This document shows positions 17,969-26,421 of a stretch of DNA of 64,000 bases, one piece after another (within the stretch, counting starts at the first letter, position 1; each line of letters starts with the position of its first letter). The stretch lies in the NCBI RefSeq assembly GCF_900497695.1, contig NZ_UIDD01000007.1:744001-808000 (forward strand), in the 5' to 3' direction. The position numbers were made by a program, and so were the translations under genes. The stretch is from Pseudomonas wadenswilerensis (GTDB taxonomy: Bacteria > Pseudomonadota > Gammaproteobacteria > Pseudomonadales > Pseudomonadaceae). The notes beneath the pieces are model-generated. The model worked only from the letters and a program-made list of their open reading frames with translations, was not told the origin of the DNA and ran no database searches.

Positions 17969-18235
17969 GTGAAGGTTTGCCGCAGCCCGCACCAGGGCCA
18001 CAAGATCCAGACCCGCCAGCTGCCTTTGGAAAAAACCGAATCGGCTGAAGTAAAGGCGTTTGCCCCGCAGATGATCAAGGATCACACTAAAGCCAATCAG
18101 CACCTGCTCGATCTTGCCAAACAGCACGATTTCAGCGTCCCGGATGACGCCCATGAACAGGCGGTGCGCCTGTTCGATGAAGAGAGCCGGTCCACCTCGG
18201 ACCCTGACGAGCAGAACGCGCACCGCCCGAACTGA
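17969..18235 (+). pseudogene. DUF4142-like fragment lacking its N-terminus
   Basis: The frame encodes SAEVKAFAPQMIKDHTKANQHLLDLAKQHDFSVPDDAHEQA, which matches the middle of DUF4142 (periplasmic four-helix, ferritin-like) proteins: 'VKxFAxxMVxDHTKANQxL'. A complete member has a signal peptide and an extra helix before this and another helix pair after it. Here the frame begins within 60 bases of the divergent ku start and ends soon after the motif. I take it as a remnant, although expression from the GTG at 17969 cannot be excluded. Confidence 0.6.
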
Positions 18236-18249
18236 AGGAGGCCTCTGGT

Positions 18250-18537
18250 ATGAGAAAGGTCAGCCCGGCCTGCCCGACCTGCCTGCAGATCGATTTTGTC
18301 CAGGACACGCTGTTCGGCCCCGTGGCCCACAGCGCCGAATGCGAGGTGCAACTGGCGCCGCTGAACATCAACGGCCTGCCGGGTTTGCGCATGCAGGTGC
18401 GGGCGCCCGTGCCCGCCAAGCTCGAGCGCTCGCACAGCGTGGCGTTTGTCTGGGAAGGCCGTACCTATCGCGGGATCGTCCAGTATCACCGGCGCTGTGA
18501 TGACGGCGGCTTGCAGCTGCAGCTGGAACTGCAGTAA
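18250..18537 (+). CDS. Small conserved-type protein with CxxC
   Basis: The 95-residue product has a near-perfect ribosome site (AAGGAGG, nine bases before ATG), so it is likely real. Only one CPTC pair is seen near the N-terminus (residues 8-11), plus isolated cysteines at 31 and 83, which may bind zinc. The second half is an antiparallel-strand pattern (RSHSVAFVWEGRTYRGIVQYHRR). I do not recognise its family. It follows the DUF4142 remnant by 14 bases. Confidence 0.6.
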   Translation: MRKVSPACPTCLQIDFVQDTLFGPVAHSAECEVQLAPLNINGLPGLRMQVRAPVPAKLERSHSVAFVWEGRTYRGIVQYHRRCDDGGLQLQLELQ

Positions 18538-18614
18538 CCGCTTCGCTGGCAAGCCAGCCCCCACAGGTCCGGCTTACACAAACCGATTGTGGGAGCTGGC
18601 CTTGCCAGCGATGG
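18538..18614. repeat. REP pair
   Basis: CGCTTCGCTGGCAAGCCAGC followed, about 30 bases on, by the inverted copy GTGGGAGCTGGCCTTGCCAG. It follows the small CxxC gene directly and can form a hairpin. Bases 18615-18817 after it hold no supported gene. Confidence 0.8.
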
Positions 18615-18817
18615 GCCCAGCGTGGTCGTCAGCCCTGCGGCTTGGCCGCACAGCCACAACCACTGCCGTTGCACGGCCTGCCGGACAGATGGTGGTCGTC
18701 ACTTGTCAGTGACCGGACGCTGCGGTGAGTGGTTCAAAAAAAATGAAACCCCAACGCCGCCCAGGCCTCCATAGAACAGGGAGAGGTGTTTCCTGCCCTG
18801 CTTACCCGGAGGTCACC

Positions 18818-19432
18818 ATGAGTACCCATCTGGTTCAACTGTTCACCCACCCCGATGACGCCTGGATGGAAATCCGCCAGGAAGAAGAACTGCACCCGCG
18901 TCACTACCTGCCGCACCTGCTGCTGATGGCGCTGATTCCTGCCTTGTGCCTGTTCATCGGTACCACCAGCGTGGGCTGGAGCCTGGCCGGTACCGAGCGG
19001 GTACGCCTGAGCGTGGCCAGCGCCGCCGAGCTCGGCGTGTTGCTGTACGCCTGCAGCGTGGTCGGGGTGATGATCATGGGCGGGTTCATTCGCTGGATGT
19101 CGCGCACCTTCGATGCGCGGCCAAGCCTGAACCAGTGCATCGGCTTTGCCGCCTATACCGCCACGCCGTATTTCGTTGCCGGTATCGCCGGGCTCTATCC
19201 CGGACGCTGGCTGGCGCTGATCGTGCTGGGCGCGGCTTCGGCCTATGCGACCTTCCTGCTCTACGTCGGCCTGCCAACCTTCCTGCGCCTGCGCAAGGAA
19301 GACGGCCTGTTGTATTCGACCAGTGTGTGGGCGGTCGGGCTGCTGGTGCTGGTGACCATCCTGGTGTCGATGATTCTGTTCTGGTTCAACGTGCTCAGCC
19401 CTGAATACCTGCGCCCGGCCAGCCTTGGCTAA
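18818..19432 (+). CDS. Yip1-family membrane protein
   Basis: I start at the ATG at 18818 because CGGAGG precedes it, giving 204 residues with five hydrophobic segments. The sequence (QLFTHPDDAWMEIRQEE, later CIGFAAYTATPYFVAGIAGLYPG) follows the Yip1/YIPF pattern of small bacterial inner-membrane proteins. Its role in bacteria is unknown; homologues are often near stress or respiration genes. It stands alone between a REP pair and a DUF1652 gene on the other strand. Confidence 0.8.
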   Translation: MSTHLVQLFTHPDDAWMEIRQEEELHPRHYLPHLLLMALIPALCLFIGTTSVGWSLAGTERVRLSVASAAELGVLLYACSVVGVMIMGGFIRWMSRTFDARPSLNQCIGFAAYTATPYFVAGIAGLYPGRWLALIVLGAASAYATFLLYVGLPTFLRLRKEDGLLYSTSVWAVGLLVLVTILVSMILFWFNVLSPEYLRPASLG

Positions 19433-19452
19433 CCGGTGGCAGACTGCGTGGT

Positions 19453-19725
19453 TCAGGCCATCGCCTGGGGTTTGAACGGAATTTGGCTACGCCCCAGGCG
19501 CTGTTCTTCGCGCACCTGGGCAACCAGGGTGGCAAGCTCGTGGCAGGTGGTCAGGCTGTGCACATGGATACCTGTGACAGTCAGGCAATCGCCCAGGCTA
19601 TCGCCCTGCCCCAATTGAATGGTCAGGTGCTCGCCATCGGCGCAGGATACGACACAGCGATCAGGCAGGAACGCCTGTTCGATCAGATGGCACAACTCAA
19701 GGGTGGAAACTCCAATCAGTGACAT
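19453..19725 (-). CDS. DUF1652 family protein
   Basis: The 90-residue protein fits the Pseudomonas-specific DUF1652 pattern: STLELCHLIEQAFLPDRCVVSCADGEHLTIQL, then ITGIHVHSLTTCHELATLVAQVREE. No enzymatic motif is present and the function is unknown. The start at 19725 lies after a GGATCG stretch, a weak ribosome site. It is convergent with the Yip1 gene. Confidence 0.8.
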   Translation of the reverse strand: MSLIGVSTLELCHLIEQAFLPDRCVVSCADGEHLTIQLGQGDSLGDCLTVTGIHVHSLTTCHELATLVAQVREEQRLGRSQIPFKPQAMA

Positions 19726-20018
19726 GCTGCGATCCTCGTATCGGAGGGCCCGACTATTGAGTTAGTACCCAGCCAGTCCTCGATGCCAATTGAATTTGCC
19801 GATGCCGCGCCGTTGCCCCCATGCAGTGCAGCAATGATCTCTCGGAAGAGCCGTCTGCCCTTGGCCAAGTTCCAGGTATTCGGGCCTGTGGCAGATGAAC
19901 GGCATGCCTTTACCGTTCGTCTCGCATCGCTGAAATATTTAAAACTTTGCCCACGGCGGCCGCCTCCCAACCTGTGTAAGGCAAACGCCTTGCGAATATT
20001 CACAAGAGGAAGAGAATC

Positions 20019-20192
20019 ATGGCTAACAAAGGCACTTCGAATCCCGGGAATTTCGCTAACGACAAGCAAAAAGCGTCTGATGCCGGGAAAAAAGGTGGCC
20101 AGGCCTCCGGCGGTACCGCAGGTGGCCAGACCCGCAAGCCTGACATGGACAAAGACCAGGCCCGCAAACCAAGTGGTGGCGGCCGTAGCTAA
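20019..20192 (+). CDS. KGG-repeat stress-induced protein (YciG-like)
   Basis: This 57-residue protein is very hydrophilic. It contains the KGG motif (DAGKKGGQASGG) that defines the YciG/CsbD-type stress proteins induced in stationary phase or under osmotic stress, and it has no hydrophobic segment. GAGGAAGAG lies four bases before the ATG. It precedes the ClpP-like gene by about 50 bases on the same strand. The 293 bases before it hold no supported gene but include a short AT-rich segment (AAATATTTAAAACT) that could be part of its promoter. Confidence 0.8.
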   Translation: MANKGTSNPGNFANDKQKASDAGKKGGQASGGTAGGQTRKPDMDKDQARKPSGGGRS

Positions 20193-20241
20193 CGGACGAA
20201 AGACCGGCGCACTGCACGTGCGTCGGTCCTGAGGCACTGCA

Positions 20242-20802
20242 ATGAGCCAACAGGTGATCCACTTTCATTGCCAGATCGACCAGGACACCACCGAGCGCTT
20301 TCGCGACCGGTGCCTGCAGGCCGTCGATGACGGCGCTACCTCGTTGCTGCTGTTTCTCTCGACCACTGGCGGCAGCACCAACTTCGGATTCTCGCTGTAC
20401 AGCTTTCTCAAGTCCTTGCCGGTGCCGCTTTGCGCAGTCAATGCCGGCAACATCGAGTCCATGGGCATCATCATGTACCTGGCCGCCGCCGAGCGTGTCG
20501 CCGCTCCCCATTCTCGCTTTCTCATCCATCCCATGACCTGGCACTTCAGCCAGAGCGCGGTGGACCATTCGCGCCTGCGTGAATACCTGTCGAGCCTGAA
20601 CAACGACCTGGAGCGCTACGTGCGTATATTCGAACTGGAGACCGCCCAGGCCGAGCGCAAGCTGGACATCTTTCATTGCCTGTCGACCGAAGAAAAGGTC
20701 ATCCCCGCCTACGACTCGCTGCCCTACGGCATTGCCCATCGCCTGGAGCAGGTGGTGTTTGAAAAGGACGCCCGGCACCTGACCGTCAGCGGCGCCCATT
20801 GA
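20242..20802 (+). CDS. ClpP/crotonase-fold serine protease-like protein
   Basis: The 186-residue product has the ClpP-like core: STTGGSTNFGFSLYSFLKS (oxyanion/turn), then GNIESMGIIMYLAA with candidate nucleophile Ser73, then RFLIHPMTWHF with candidate His96. These correspond to the Ser and His of the ClpP triad; the third residue is not clear. It lacks the usual N-terminal axial loop of ClpP. In Pseudomonas such orphan ClpP-like genes stand apart from clpX, so partner and substrate are unknown. It closely follows the KGG stress gene. Confidence 0.75.
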   Translation: MSQQVIHFHCQIDQDTTERFRDRCLQAVDDGATSLLLFLSTTGGSTNFGFSLYSFLKSLPVPLCAVNAGNIESMGIIMYLAAAERVAAPHSRFLIHPMTWHFSQSAVDHSRLREYLSSLNNDLERYVRIFELETAQAERKLDIFHCLSTEEKVIPAYDSLPYGIAHRLEQVVFEKDARHLTVSGAH

Positions 20803-20814
20803 CCAGGGAAATCC

Positions 20815-20832
20815 GATGGAATTTTTTCCATC
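20815..20832. terminator. Perfect hairpin after the ClpP-like gene
   Basis: GATGGAA-TTTT-TTCCATC is a perfect inverted repeat 13 bases after the ClpP-like stop. It has no following T run, so it may end the transcript weakly or stabilise its 3' end. Confidence 0.45.
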
Positions 20833-20901
20833 GCCCAGCACTCACTAGAGGCATTGAAGGGATTTTCTTGGTCACTGCTCTGTAAGGATCCTGCCAGCCC
20901 C

Positions 20902-21129
20902 ATGAACAACGCAAAACTATTCGTCATCGACTATCAGCTGCACGGCGATCACAAGTCTTTCATCATCCGCGCCGAGACGATGGACAACGCCGAAGCCTGG
21001 CACTGGGCAAGCTGCGACGCCGGGCTCGGTCGAATAGGCCGCTACGGCCGCGAGAAGGTCAGGAAAGTCAGCAAGCCCCTGGCCGAGCGCTACGGCATTA
21101 CCGATGTGAAGTGGCGCCAGTCCAGCTAA
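20902..21129 (+). CDS. DUF6555-type small protein
   Basis: The 75-residue protein (NNAKLFVIDYQLHGDHKSF, EAWHWASCDAGLGRIGR, GITDVKWRQ) matches a small Pseudomonas-specific family that I know as DUF6555. Function is unknown. The ATG at 20902 is used; the upstream AAGGAT is 13 bases away, a weak ribosome site. It stops one base before the convergent alkA stop. Confidence 0.7.
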   Translation: MNNAKLFVIDYQLHGDHKSFIIRAETMDNAEAWHWASCDAGLGRIGRYGREKVRKVSKPLAERYGITDVKWRQSS

Positions 21130-21130
21130 G

Positions 21131-22048
21131 TCAGCTCAATGACGCCCACAGGTGCTGGGCGGCATAGGCGCGCCACGGGCTCCAGGCCTGAGCACGCTGG
21201 GCCAGTTGTGCGTCGGCGCCTTCAAGCAGGCGCAAGGCCTTGATCAGGGCCACATCCCCCAGCGGCAAGGCGTCGGCCGCGCCCATCTGGCGCAGGGCCA
21301 GATAGTGGGCGCTCCACGGGCCGATGCCGCGCAAGCGGCACAGCCGCTGGACCCAGGCCTCCAGATTGCGCTCAGGGCGTAACAGCTGCGGGTCCTCCAG
21401 CAATGCCCGGGCCAGGGTCGACAAGGTCAAGGCCCGCGAGCGCGGCATGCCCAGGCCACTGAGGTCGACGTCTACAATGGCCTCGGCCCTGGGGAACACA
21501 TGGGTCAAGCCGGGCCACTGCTGGACATGCGCGGGTAGTCGCTGGCCGTAACCCGCCACCAGGCGCCCGGCCAGGGTGATAGCCCCGGCCACACTGATCT
21601 GCTGGCCCAGCACGGTGCGCATGGCCTGCTCGAACGCGTCCCAGCCCCGCGGCACACGCAGCCCCGGACGCAGGTTGATCAGTTGCGCCATCAACGGGTC
21701 TCGACTGAGCTGTGCCTGGATCTTGTGCAGTTCGGCATCCAGATCAAACACCCGTCGGACCCTGGCCAGCAAACCCGGCAGTGCTCGCGCAGAAGCACCG
21801 ACCACGGTGACCTTCAGCCGGGACCCACGCGCCTGAGACACCTGGACGATGCCCTGGCCCTGGGCGAGATCAAAACTGCGCGTATACACCCCCGCCGCCA
21901 CCGTCTCGACCCCGGTGATCGCCCGCGCGGCAAGAAACCCCAGCAGCGATGGCCAGTGCAACGGTGGCTGATAGGGCAGCCAGAAGCTGATGACGCTGCC
22001 GGGCCGCACGGTGCGACGATGGCCAGCGAAGGTGGGAGCAGGTTTCAT
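21131..22048 (-). CDS. alkA: DNA-3-methyladenine glycosylase II
   Basis: The 305-residue protein has the AlkA N-terminal domain (LPYQPPLHWPSLLGFLAARAITGVETV) followed by the helix-hairpin-helix GPD core. The hairpin is LRGIGPWSAHYLALR (residues about 239-253), and catalytic Asp265 lies in PLGDVALIK. It excises alkylated purines from DNA. It lacks the Ada N-terminal regulator found in Ada-AlkA fusions, so it is a stand-alone glycosylase. Its own strand and the convergent small gene suggest a single-gene transcript. Confidence 0.9.
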   Translation of the reverse strand: MKPAPTFAGHRRTVRPGSVISFWLPYQPPLHWPSLLGFLAARAITGVETVAAGVYTRSFDLAQGQGIVQVSQARGSRLKVTVVGASARALPGLLARVRRVFDLDAELHKIQAQLSRDPLMAQLINLRPGLRVPRGWDAFEQAMRTVLGQQISVAGAITLAGRLVAGYGQRLPAHVQQWPGLTHVFPRAEAIVDVDLSGLGMPRSRALTLSTLARALLEDPQLLRPERNLEAWVQRLCRLRGIGPWSAHYLALRQMGAADALPLGDVALIKALRLLEGADAQLAQRAQAWSPWRAYAAQHLWASLS

Positions 22049-22190
22049 GCGCTGATCATCACCTGCGCAAACGTCACCACACCAGCGGTTTCGCAGAATT
22101 TCGGCACCGCAAAGGTCTGCCCTTCAGGGCGATGTCGAGACGACGACGGCCGGGCTACGCTAGCGCCCGGCCGCCGATCGGTTAACGGCG

Positions 22191-22817
22191 TTACTTGCCG
22201 TTGGTGAGGGTGTTGTAGCTGGTCATCAGGTTGCGGTAGTCGGGGATGTGGTTGGAGAACAAGGTACCCAGGCCTTCGATGTCGTTGCGCCAGTCGCGGT
22301 GCAGCTCACAGGCCAGGCCGAACCAGGTCATCAGTTGGGCGCCGGCTTGCGACATGCGATTCCAGGCCGAGTCGCGGGTCAACTCGTTGAAGGTGCCGGA
22401 GGCATCGGTGACCACGAACACGTCAAAGCCTTCTTCCAGGGCCGACAGCGCCGGGAACGCCACGCATACTTCAGTTACCACACCGGCGATGATCAGTTGC
22501 TTCTTGCCGGTGGCCTTGACCGCCTTGACGAAGTCTTCGTTGTCCCAGGCGTTGATCTGCCCCGGACGAGCGATGTACGGCGCTTCGGGGAACTGCGCCT
22601 TGAGCTCGGGCACCAGCGGGCCGTTGGGGCCGGTTTCGAAGCTGGTGGTGAGGATGGTCGGCAGCTTGAAGTACTTGGCCAGGTCGCCAACGGCCAGCAC
22701 GTTGTTCTTGAACCGGTCCGGGTCGATGTCTCGAACCAGCGACAGCAGGCCGGTCTGGTGGTCGACCAGCAGGACGGCGGCGTTGTTCTTGTCCAGGCGG
22801 ACGTAGGGCTTGGTCAT
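22191..22817 (-). CDS. Isochorismatase-fold cysteine hydrolase (YcaC-like), copy 2
   Basis: The 208-residue protein starts at 22817 (AAGGAGT upstream). It shows the cysteine-hydrolase triad of the isochorismatase superfamily: Asp19 in LLVDHQTGL, a lysine in the 105-106 region (KATGKKQ) and nucleophile Cys118 in VVTEVCVAF. The YcaC-type subfamily shares the phrase PNGPLVPEL and an aromatic C-terminal half. Substrates are usually amides, nitrile- or carbamoyl-type compounds. It is tandem to another member, about 40% alike by eye, 51 bases upstream, so both probably arose by duplication. Confidence 0.88.
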   Translation of the reverse strand: MTKPYVRLDKNNAAVLLVDHQTGLLSLVRDIDPDRFKNNVLAVGDLAKYFKLPTILTTSFETGPNGPLVPELKAQFPEAPYIARPGQINAWDNEDFVKAVKATGKKQLIIAGVVTEVCVAFPALSALEEGFDVFVVTDASGTFNELTRDSAWNRMSQAGAQLMTWFGLACELHRDWRNDIEGLGTLFSNHIPDYRNLMTSYNTLTNGK

Positions 22818-22868
22818 GGTCTTACTCCTTGCATTGAGACGCCGGTGCCGGGCACCGGACATGAGGGA

Positions 22869-23555
22869 TCAGCGTTGGGAATCGAGCAGTTCGTTGTCGC
22901 GTGCGACCTGTTGCGCCTTGAGATAGCTTTCGATCAGCAACTGGTAATGCGGGAACACAGCGCTGTAGGCTTCGGCCCATTGCTGGGCGTCTTCACGGTT
23001 CCAGGTACGCTGGACTTCCGAGCACACCGCGGCGGTGTCCATCGGCACCACGCCGGCCTGCATGATGCGCGCCAGGGTGATTTCCTGAGCCATCTTCGAA
23101 TAGGTGCCGCTGGCATCGATCACCGCAAATACCTTATAGCCCGCATTGACCGCGCTGATGCTCGGGAAGGCCATGCACACACTGGTGATGGTGCCGGCGA
23201 TGATCAACGTCTTGCGTCCGGTCTGCTCTACCGCGGCAACGAACTCGGGATTGTCCCAGGCGTTGATTTCACCTTTGCGTGCCACGTACCGGGCGTGGGG
23301 GGCGGCTTCATGGATTTCCGGGATCAGCGGGCCGTTGGGACCTTGCGGCACGGAAGCGGTGGTGATGACCGGGATCTTGGCGAGCGATGCGATCTTTGCC
23401 AGGGTAATGGCGTTGGCCCGCAGCTCGGTCATGGGCATGTCCTTGACCGTCTGGAACAGGCCGCTCTGATGGTCGATCAACAGCATCGCGGCGTCATCGG
23501 GGTCGATGCGCGGCACCTGGCCGTTGAAGTTGGCAACGTTGGCAAAAGTACTCAT
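22869..23555 (-). CDS. Isochorismatase-fold cysteine hydrolase (YcaC-like), copy 1
   Basis: This 228-residue protein has the same architecture as its neighbour: Asp28 in [10 protein letters not shown], Lys115 near QTGRKTLII, and nucleophile Cys127 in TITSVCMAF, plus the shared PNGPLIPEI and [12 protein letters not shown] phrases. It is probably a homo-oligomeric cytosolic amidohydrolase. It lies between the pirin gene and copy 2, all leftward, and so is probably part of one operon controlled by the divergent LysR protein at 24635. A GAAGGAGAACGTGCC spacer gives the ribosome site. Confidence 0.88.
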   Translation of the reverse strand: MSTFANVANFNGQVPRIDPDDAAMLLIDHQSGLFQTVKDMPMTELRANAITLAKIASLAKIPVITTASVPQGPNGPLIPEIHEAAPHARYVARKGEINAWDNPEFVAAVEQTGRKTLIIAGTITSVCMAFPSISAVNAGYKVFAVIDASGTYSKMAQEITLARIMQAGVVPMDTAAVCSEVQRTWNREDAQQWAEAYSAVFPHYQLLIESYLKAQQVARDNELLDSQR

Positions 23556-23644
23556 GGCACGTTCTCCTTCGGGATCAGGCTGGGCGTTTTGCGCGCAGCC
23601 CGGGTCGAAGGCCGACCCTGCGGCCGACCTTCGGGTTAATGAGA

Positions 23645-24535
23645 CTAGTTGTGGTGTCGCGGACCGGCCTGCCCGCTCATCTGGCCGAAGCGCCCGGCGC
23701 GGAAATCGTCGAAGGCTTCGGCGATTTCGGCATCACTGTTCATCACGAACGGGCCGTAACCGACAATTGGCTCATCCAGCGGCTCGCCGCTGAGCAGCAG
23801 CACCGACACATCGCTTTGCGCTTCGAGCAGCAGCTCGTCACCGGCGCGGTCGAACAGCACCAGTTGCGCGGCACCGACCTGACGCTCGCCGTTGACCAGC
23901 AACTGACCGCGCAACACCACCAGCGCGGTACTGCGCCCGGCGGCACTGGGCAGGCGCACGGGCGCGCCGGCCTTGAGCTGCAGGTCCCAGACATCCATGG
24001 GCGAGAAGGTCTGGGCCGGGCCCTGGTGGCCGCGGAACGCACCGGCAATCACCCGCAGGCTGCCGGCGCCGTTGCCCAGCGGCACCACCGGAATGTCGGT
24101 GCCGAGCAAGGTCTGGTAGCCGGCGGGCGCCGATTTGTCCTTGGCCGGCAGGTTGACCCACAACTGGACCATCTCGAGGGTGCCGCCTTGGGCGGCGAAG
24201 GCTGGCGAGTGGAACTCCTCATGGAGAATCCCGCCGGCGGCGGTCATCCACTGCACATCGCCCGGGCCGATCAGGCCGCCGGCGCCGGTGGAGTCGCGGT
24301 GCTCCAGTTCGCCCTGGTAGACGATGGTCACGGTTTCGAAACCGCGATGGGGGTGCTGGCCGACCCCGCGACGCGCCGTGGTCGGGGTGAAGTCGTGGGG
24401 GCCGGCATAGTCCAGCAGCAGGAACGGGCTGATGTGCTGGGCCAGGTTGTCGTAGGTGAACAGGCTACGGACCGGGAAGCCATCACCCACCCAATGTGGG
24501 TGCGGGCTGCTGTAGACGCCTTGGATCTTTTTCAT
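23645..24535 (-). CDS. Pirin family protein (quercetinase-like)
   Basis: I start at 24535 because GAGGAGG lies seven bases upstream, giving 296 residues. Pirins are bicupin metal proteins. The metal ligands are visible in [10 protein letters not shown] (two His near residues 62-64) and in [10 protein letters not shown] (His and Glu near 104-107). Some act as quercetin 2,3-dioxygenases, others as redox sensors of dehydrogenases. The gene is first in a leftward set with two isochorismatase-fold hydrolases and is divergent from LysR. Which of the two roles applies cannot be told. Confidence 0.9.
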   Translation of the reverse strand: MKKIQGVYSSPHPHWVGDGFPVRSLFTYDNLAQHISPFLLLDYAGPHDFTPTTARRGVGQHPHRGFETVTIVYQGELEHRDSTGAGGLIGPGDVQWMTAAGGILHEEFHSPAFAAQGGTLEMVQLWVNLPAKDKSAPAGYQTLLGTDIPVVPLGNGAGSLRVIAGAFRGHQGPAQTFSPMDVWDLQLKAGAPVRLPSAAGRSTALVVLRGQLLVNGERQVGAAQLVLFDRAGDELLLEAQSDVSVLLLSGEPLDEPIVGYGPFVMNSDAEIAEAFDDFRAGRFGQMSGQAGPRHHN

Positions 24536-24634
24536 CAGATGCCTCCTCTCGTGCATGGCTATAACCATACGAGCGCAACGACATCGGCGGTAGATCAGTT
24601 AAACTGCCTTCAGCGTTCCATATGGAGAACACTG

Positions 24635-25540
24635 GTGGAAGACCTCAACGACCTTTACTACTTTGCCCAGGTGGTCGATCACAGCGGCTTCGCCCCGGCC
24701 GGTCGCGCCCTGGACATGCCCAAATCCAAGCTCAGCCGGCGCATCGCCGGGCTGGAAGAACGCCTGGGCGTGCGCCTGATCCAGCGCTCGACCCGGCACT
24801 TCTCGGTGACCGAAATCGGCCAGGCCTACTACCGCCATTGCGTGGCCATGCTGGTGGAAGCCGAAGGCGCCGCCGAGTTGATCGAGCGCAACCGCGCCGA
24901 GCCGCAAGGCATCGTGCGCTTGAGCTGCCCCACTGCCCTGCTGGATTTCTGGGTCGGGGCCATGCTCACCCGCTTCATGGTCCAGTGCCCGCTGGTGCAG
25001 TTGCATATCGAAAGTACCAACCGCCAGGTCGACCTGATCCAGGAAGGTATCGACATCGCCCTGCGCGTACGCGTGCCGCCACTGGAAAGCAGCGACCTGG
25101 TGATGAAGGTGCTGGCGCGTAGCACCCAATACCTGGTGGCCGCGCCCTCCTTGCTCGAGCGCCTGCCACAGCGCCCGGTGCCGGCTGACCTGAGCGCCCT
25201 GCCCAGCCTGCACTGGGGTTACCCGCAGCGCGATTACCACTGGCACCTGCTCGGCCCCGACGGCGCCCGTGCCAGCCTGCGGCACAACCCGCGGCTGGTG
25301 ACCGATGACCTGATCGTCTTGCGCCAGGCGGCGGTGGCTGGCGTGGGGGTGGTGCATTTGCCGCTGGTGGTCATACGCGAAGAACTCGAAGCCGGGCGGC
25401 TGGTGCAAGCCACGCCGAACTGGGCACCGGAGTGCGGCGTGGTGCACGCGGTATTCGCCTCGCGGCGCGGGTTGCTGCCGTCGGTGCGCAGCTTGCTGGA
25501 TTTTCTCGCGGCGGAGTTCGAGGCCAGTGATATCGCCTGA
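24635..25540 (+). CDS. LysR-family regulator, divergent from pirin operon
   Basis: I start at the GTG at 24635 (VEDLNDLYYFAQVVDHSGFAPAGRAL), with GGAGA eight bases upstream. A longer frame upstream is only an antisense shadow of the pirin gene. The 301-residue product is a standard LysR protein with the HTH SKLSRRIAGLEERLGVRLIQRSTR. The shared promoter region (24536-24634) contains CAGTTAAACTG (24596-24606), a short palindrome that could be its site. It most likely controls the pirin/isochorismatase operon. Quercetin- or aromatic-type inducers are possible but not shown. Confidence 0.88.
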   Translation: MEDLNDLYYFAQVVDHSGFAPAGRALDMPKSKLSRRIAGLEERLGVRLIQRSTRHFSVTEIGQAYYRHCVAMLVEAEGAAELIERNRAEPQGIVRLSCPTALLDFWVGAMLTRFMVQCPLVQLHIESTNRQVDLIQEGIDIALRVRVPPLESSDLVMKVLARSTQYLVAAPSLLERLPQRPVPADLSALPSLHWGYPQRDYHWHLLGPDGARASLRHNPRLVTDDLIVLRQAAVAGVGVVHLPLVVIREELEAGRLVQATPNWAPECGVVHAVFASRRGLLPSVRSLLDFLAAEFEASDIA

Positions 25541-25638
25541 CTGTGGGGGGCTGGCGTGCCGGCGATCGAGCGCGCAGCGGTCGCAGTCAACGCCCTTTTT
25601 GCTACCATCGCGCTTCCCGCTCAACACGGCCCTTGCTC

Positions 25639-26421
25639 ATGTCGCCTGCCGCCCGCCAGGAAAAGCCCATCCTCACCCTGGCCGAAAACTACCGCCACGG
25701 CGAACGCATTGCCGCGCACTGCCACAACCGCGCGCAGTTGATCCATGCCCTGAGCGGGGTGATCACGGTCAATTCGCTGCAGGGCAGCTGGGTGGTGCCG
25801 CCCGGGCGTGGGGTGTGGGTGCCGAGCGCAGTCGAACACGACCTGAAGATGGCCGGAGCAGTACGCATGCGAACCCTGTTCATCGACCAGAAAGCCCGCA
25901 CCGACCTGCCACAGGACTGCCAGGTGATCGACATCTCGCCGCTGCTGCGCCAACTGATCATCAGTGCCATGGACATTCCCGCCGACTACCCGCCCGGCGG
26001 TCGCGATGAGCGGGTGATGCAGCTGATCCTCGATGAGATCCGCGTGCTGCCGATCATGGCCCTGCATGTGCCCACCCCCCGCGACCCGCAGTTGGCCGAG
26101 CTGTGCCAGGCCCTGCGGGATGCCCCCAGTGAAGACTGGAACCTTGCCCGCGCCGCCCGCCTGATCGGCAGCAGCGCGCGCACCCTGACCCGCGCCTTTC
26201 AGCGCGAGACCGGCTTGAGCTTCATCCAATGGCTGCGGCGCATGCGCCTGCTGGCCAGCCTCGACTCCCTGGCCGCCGGGCATCCGATTCTTGATGTGGC
26301 GCTGGACCTGGGCTACGACAGCCCCAGCGCCTTCAGCGCCATGTTCCGCCGCACCCTGGGGGTTTCGCCCTCGGCCTATTTCGGCAAGGCCCAGGCCTAT
26401 GGCACGGCACAGCCGGACTGA
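25639..26421 (+). CDS. AraC-family regulator with cupin N-terminus
   Basis: The 260-residue protein starts at 25639. The N-terminal part is a cupin-type sensory domain (HGERIAAHCHNRAQLIHALSGVITV, VVPPGRGVWVPSAVEHD). The C-terminal part is a double HTH: ARAARLIGSSARTLTRAFQRETGLSFIQWLRRMRLLASL, then DVALDLGYDSPSAFSAMFRRTLGVSPSAYF. It ends one base before the convergent efflux operon. It may regulate that operon, though convergent placement gives no direct proof. A worn REP-like segment (GCCGGCGATCGAGCGCGCAG, near 25558) lies just before it. Confidence 0.88.
   Translation: MSPAARQEKPILTLAENYRHGERIAAHCHNRAQLIHALSGVITVNSLQGSWVVPPGRGVWVPSAVEHDLKMAGAVRMRTLFIDQKARTDLPQDCQVIDISPLLRQLIISAMDIPADYPPGGRDERVMQLILDEIRVLPIMALHVPTPRDPQLAELCQALRDAPSEDWNLARAARLIGSSARTLTRAFQRETGLSFIQWLRRMRLLASLDSLAAGHPILDVALDLGYDSPSAFSAMFRRTLGVSPSAYFGKAQAYGTAQPD

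Noticed and set aside
23639..24634. Long N-terminal extension of the LysR protein
   Set aside because: The first 332 codons are antisense to the pirin gene. The LysR HTH begins right after the GTG at 24635 with a ribosome site.
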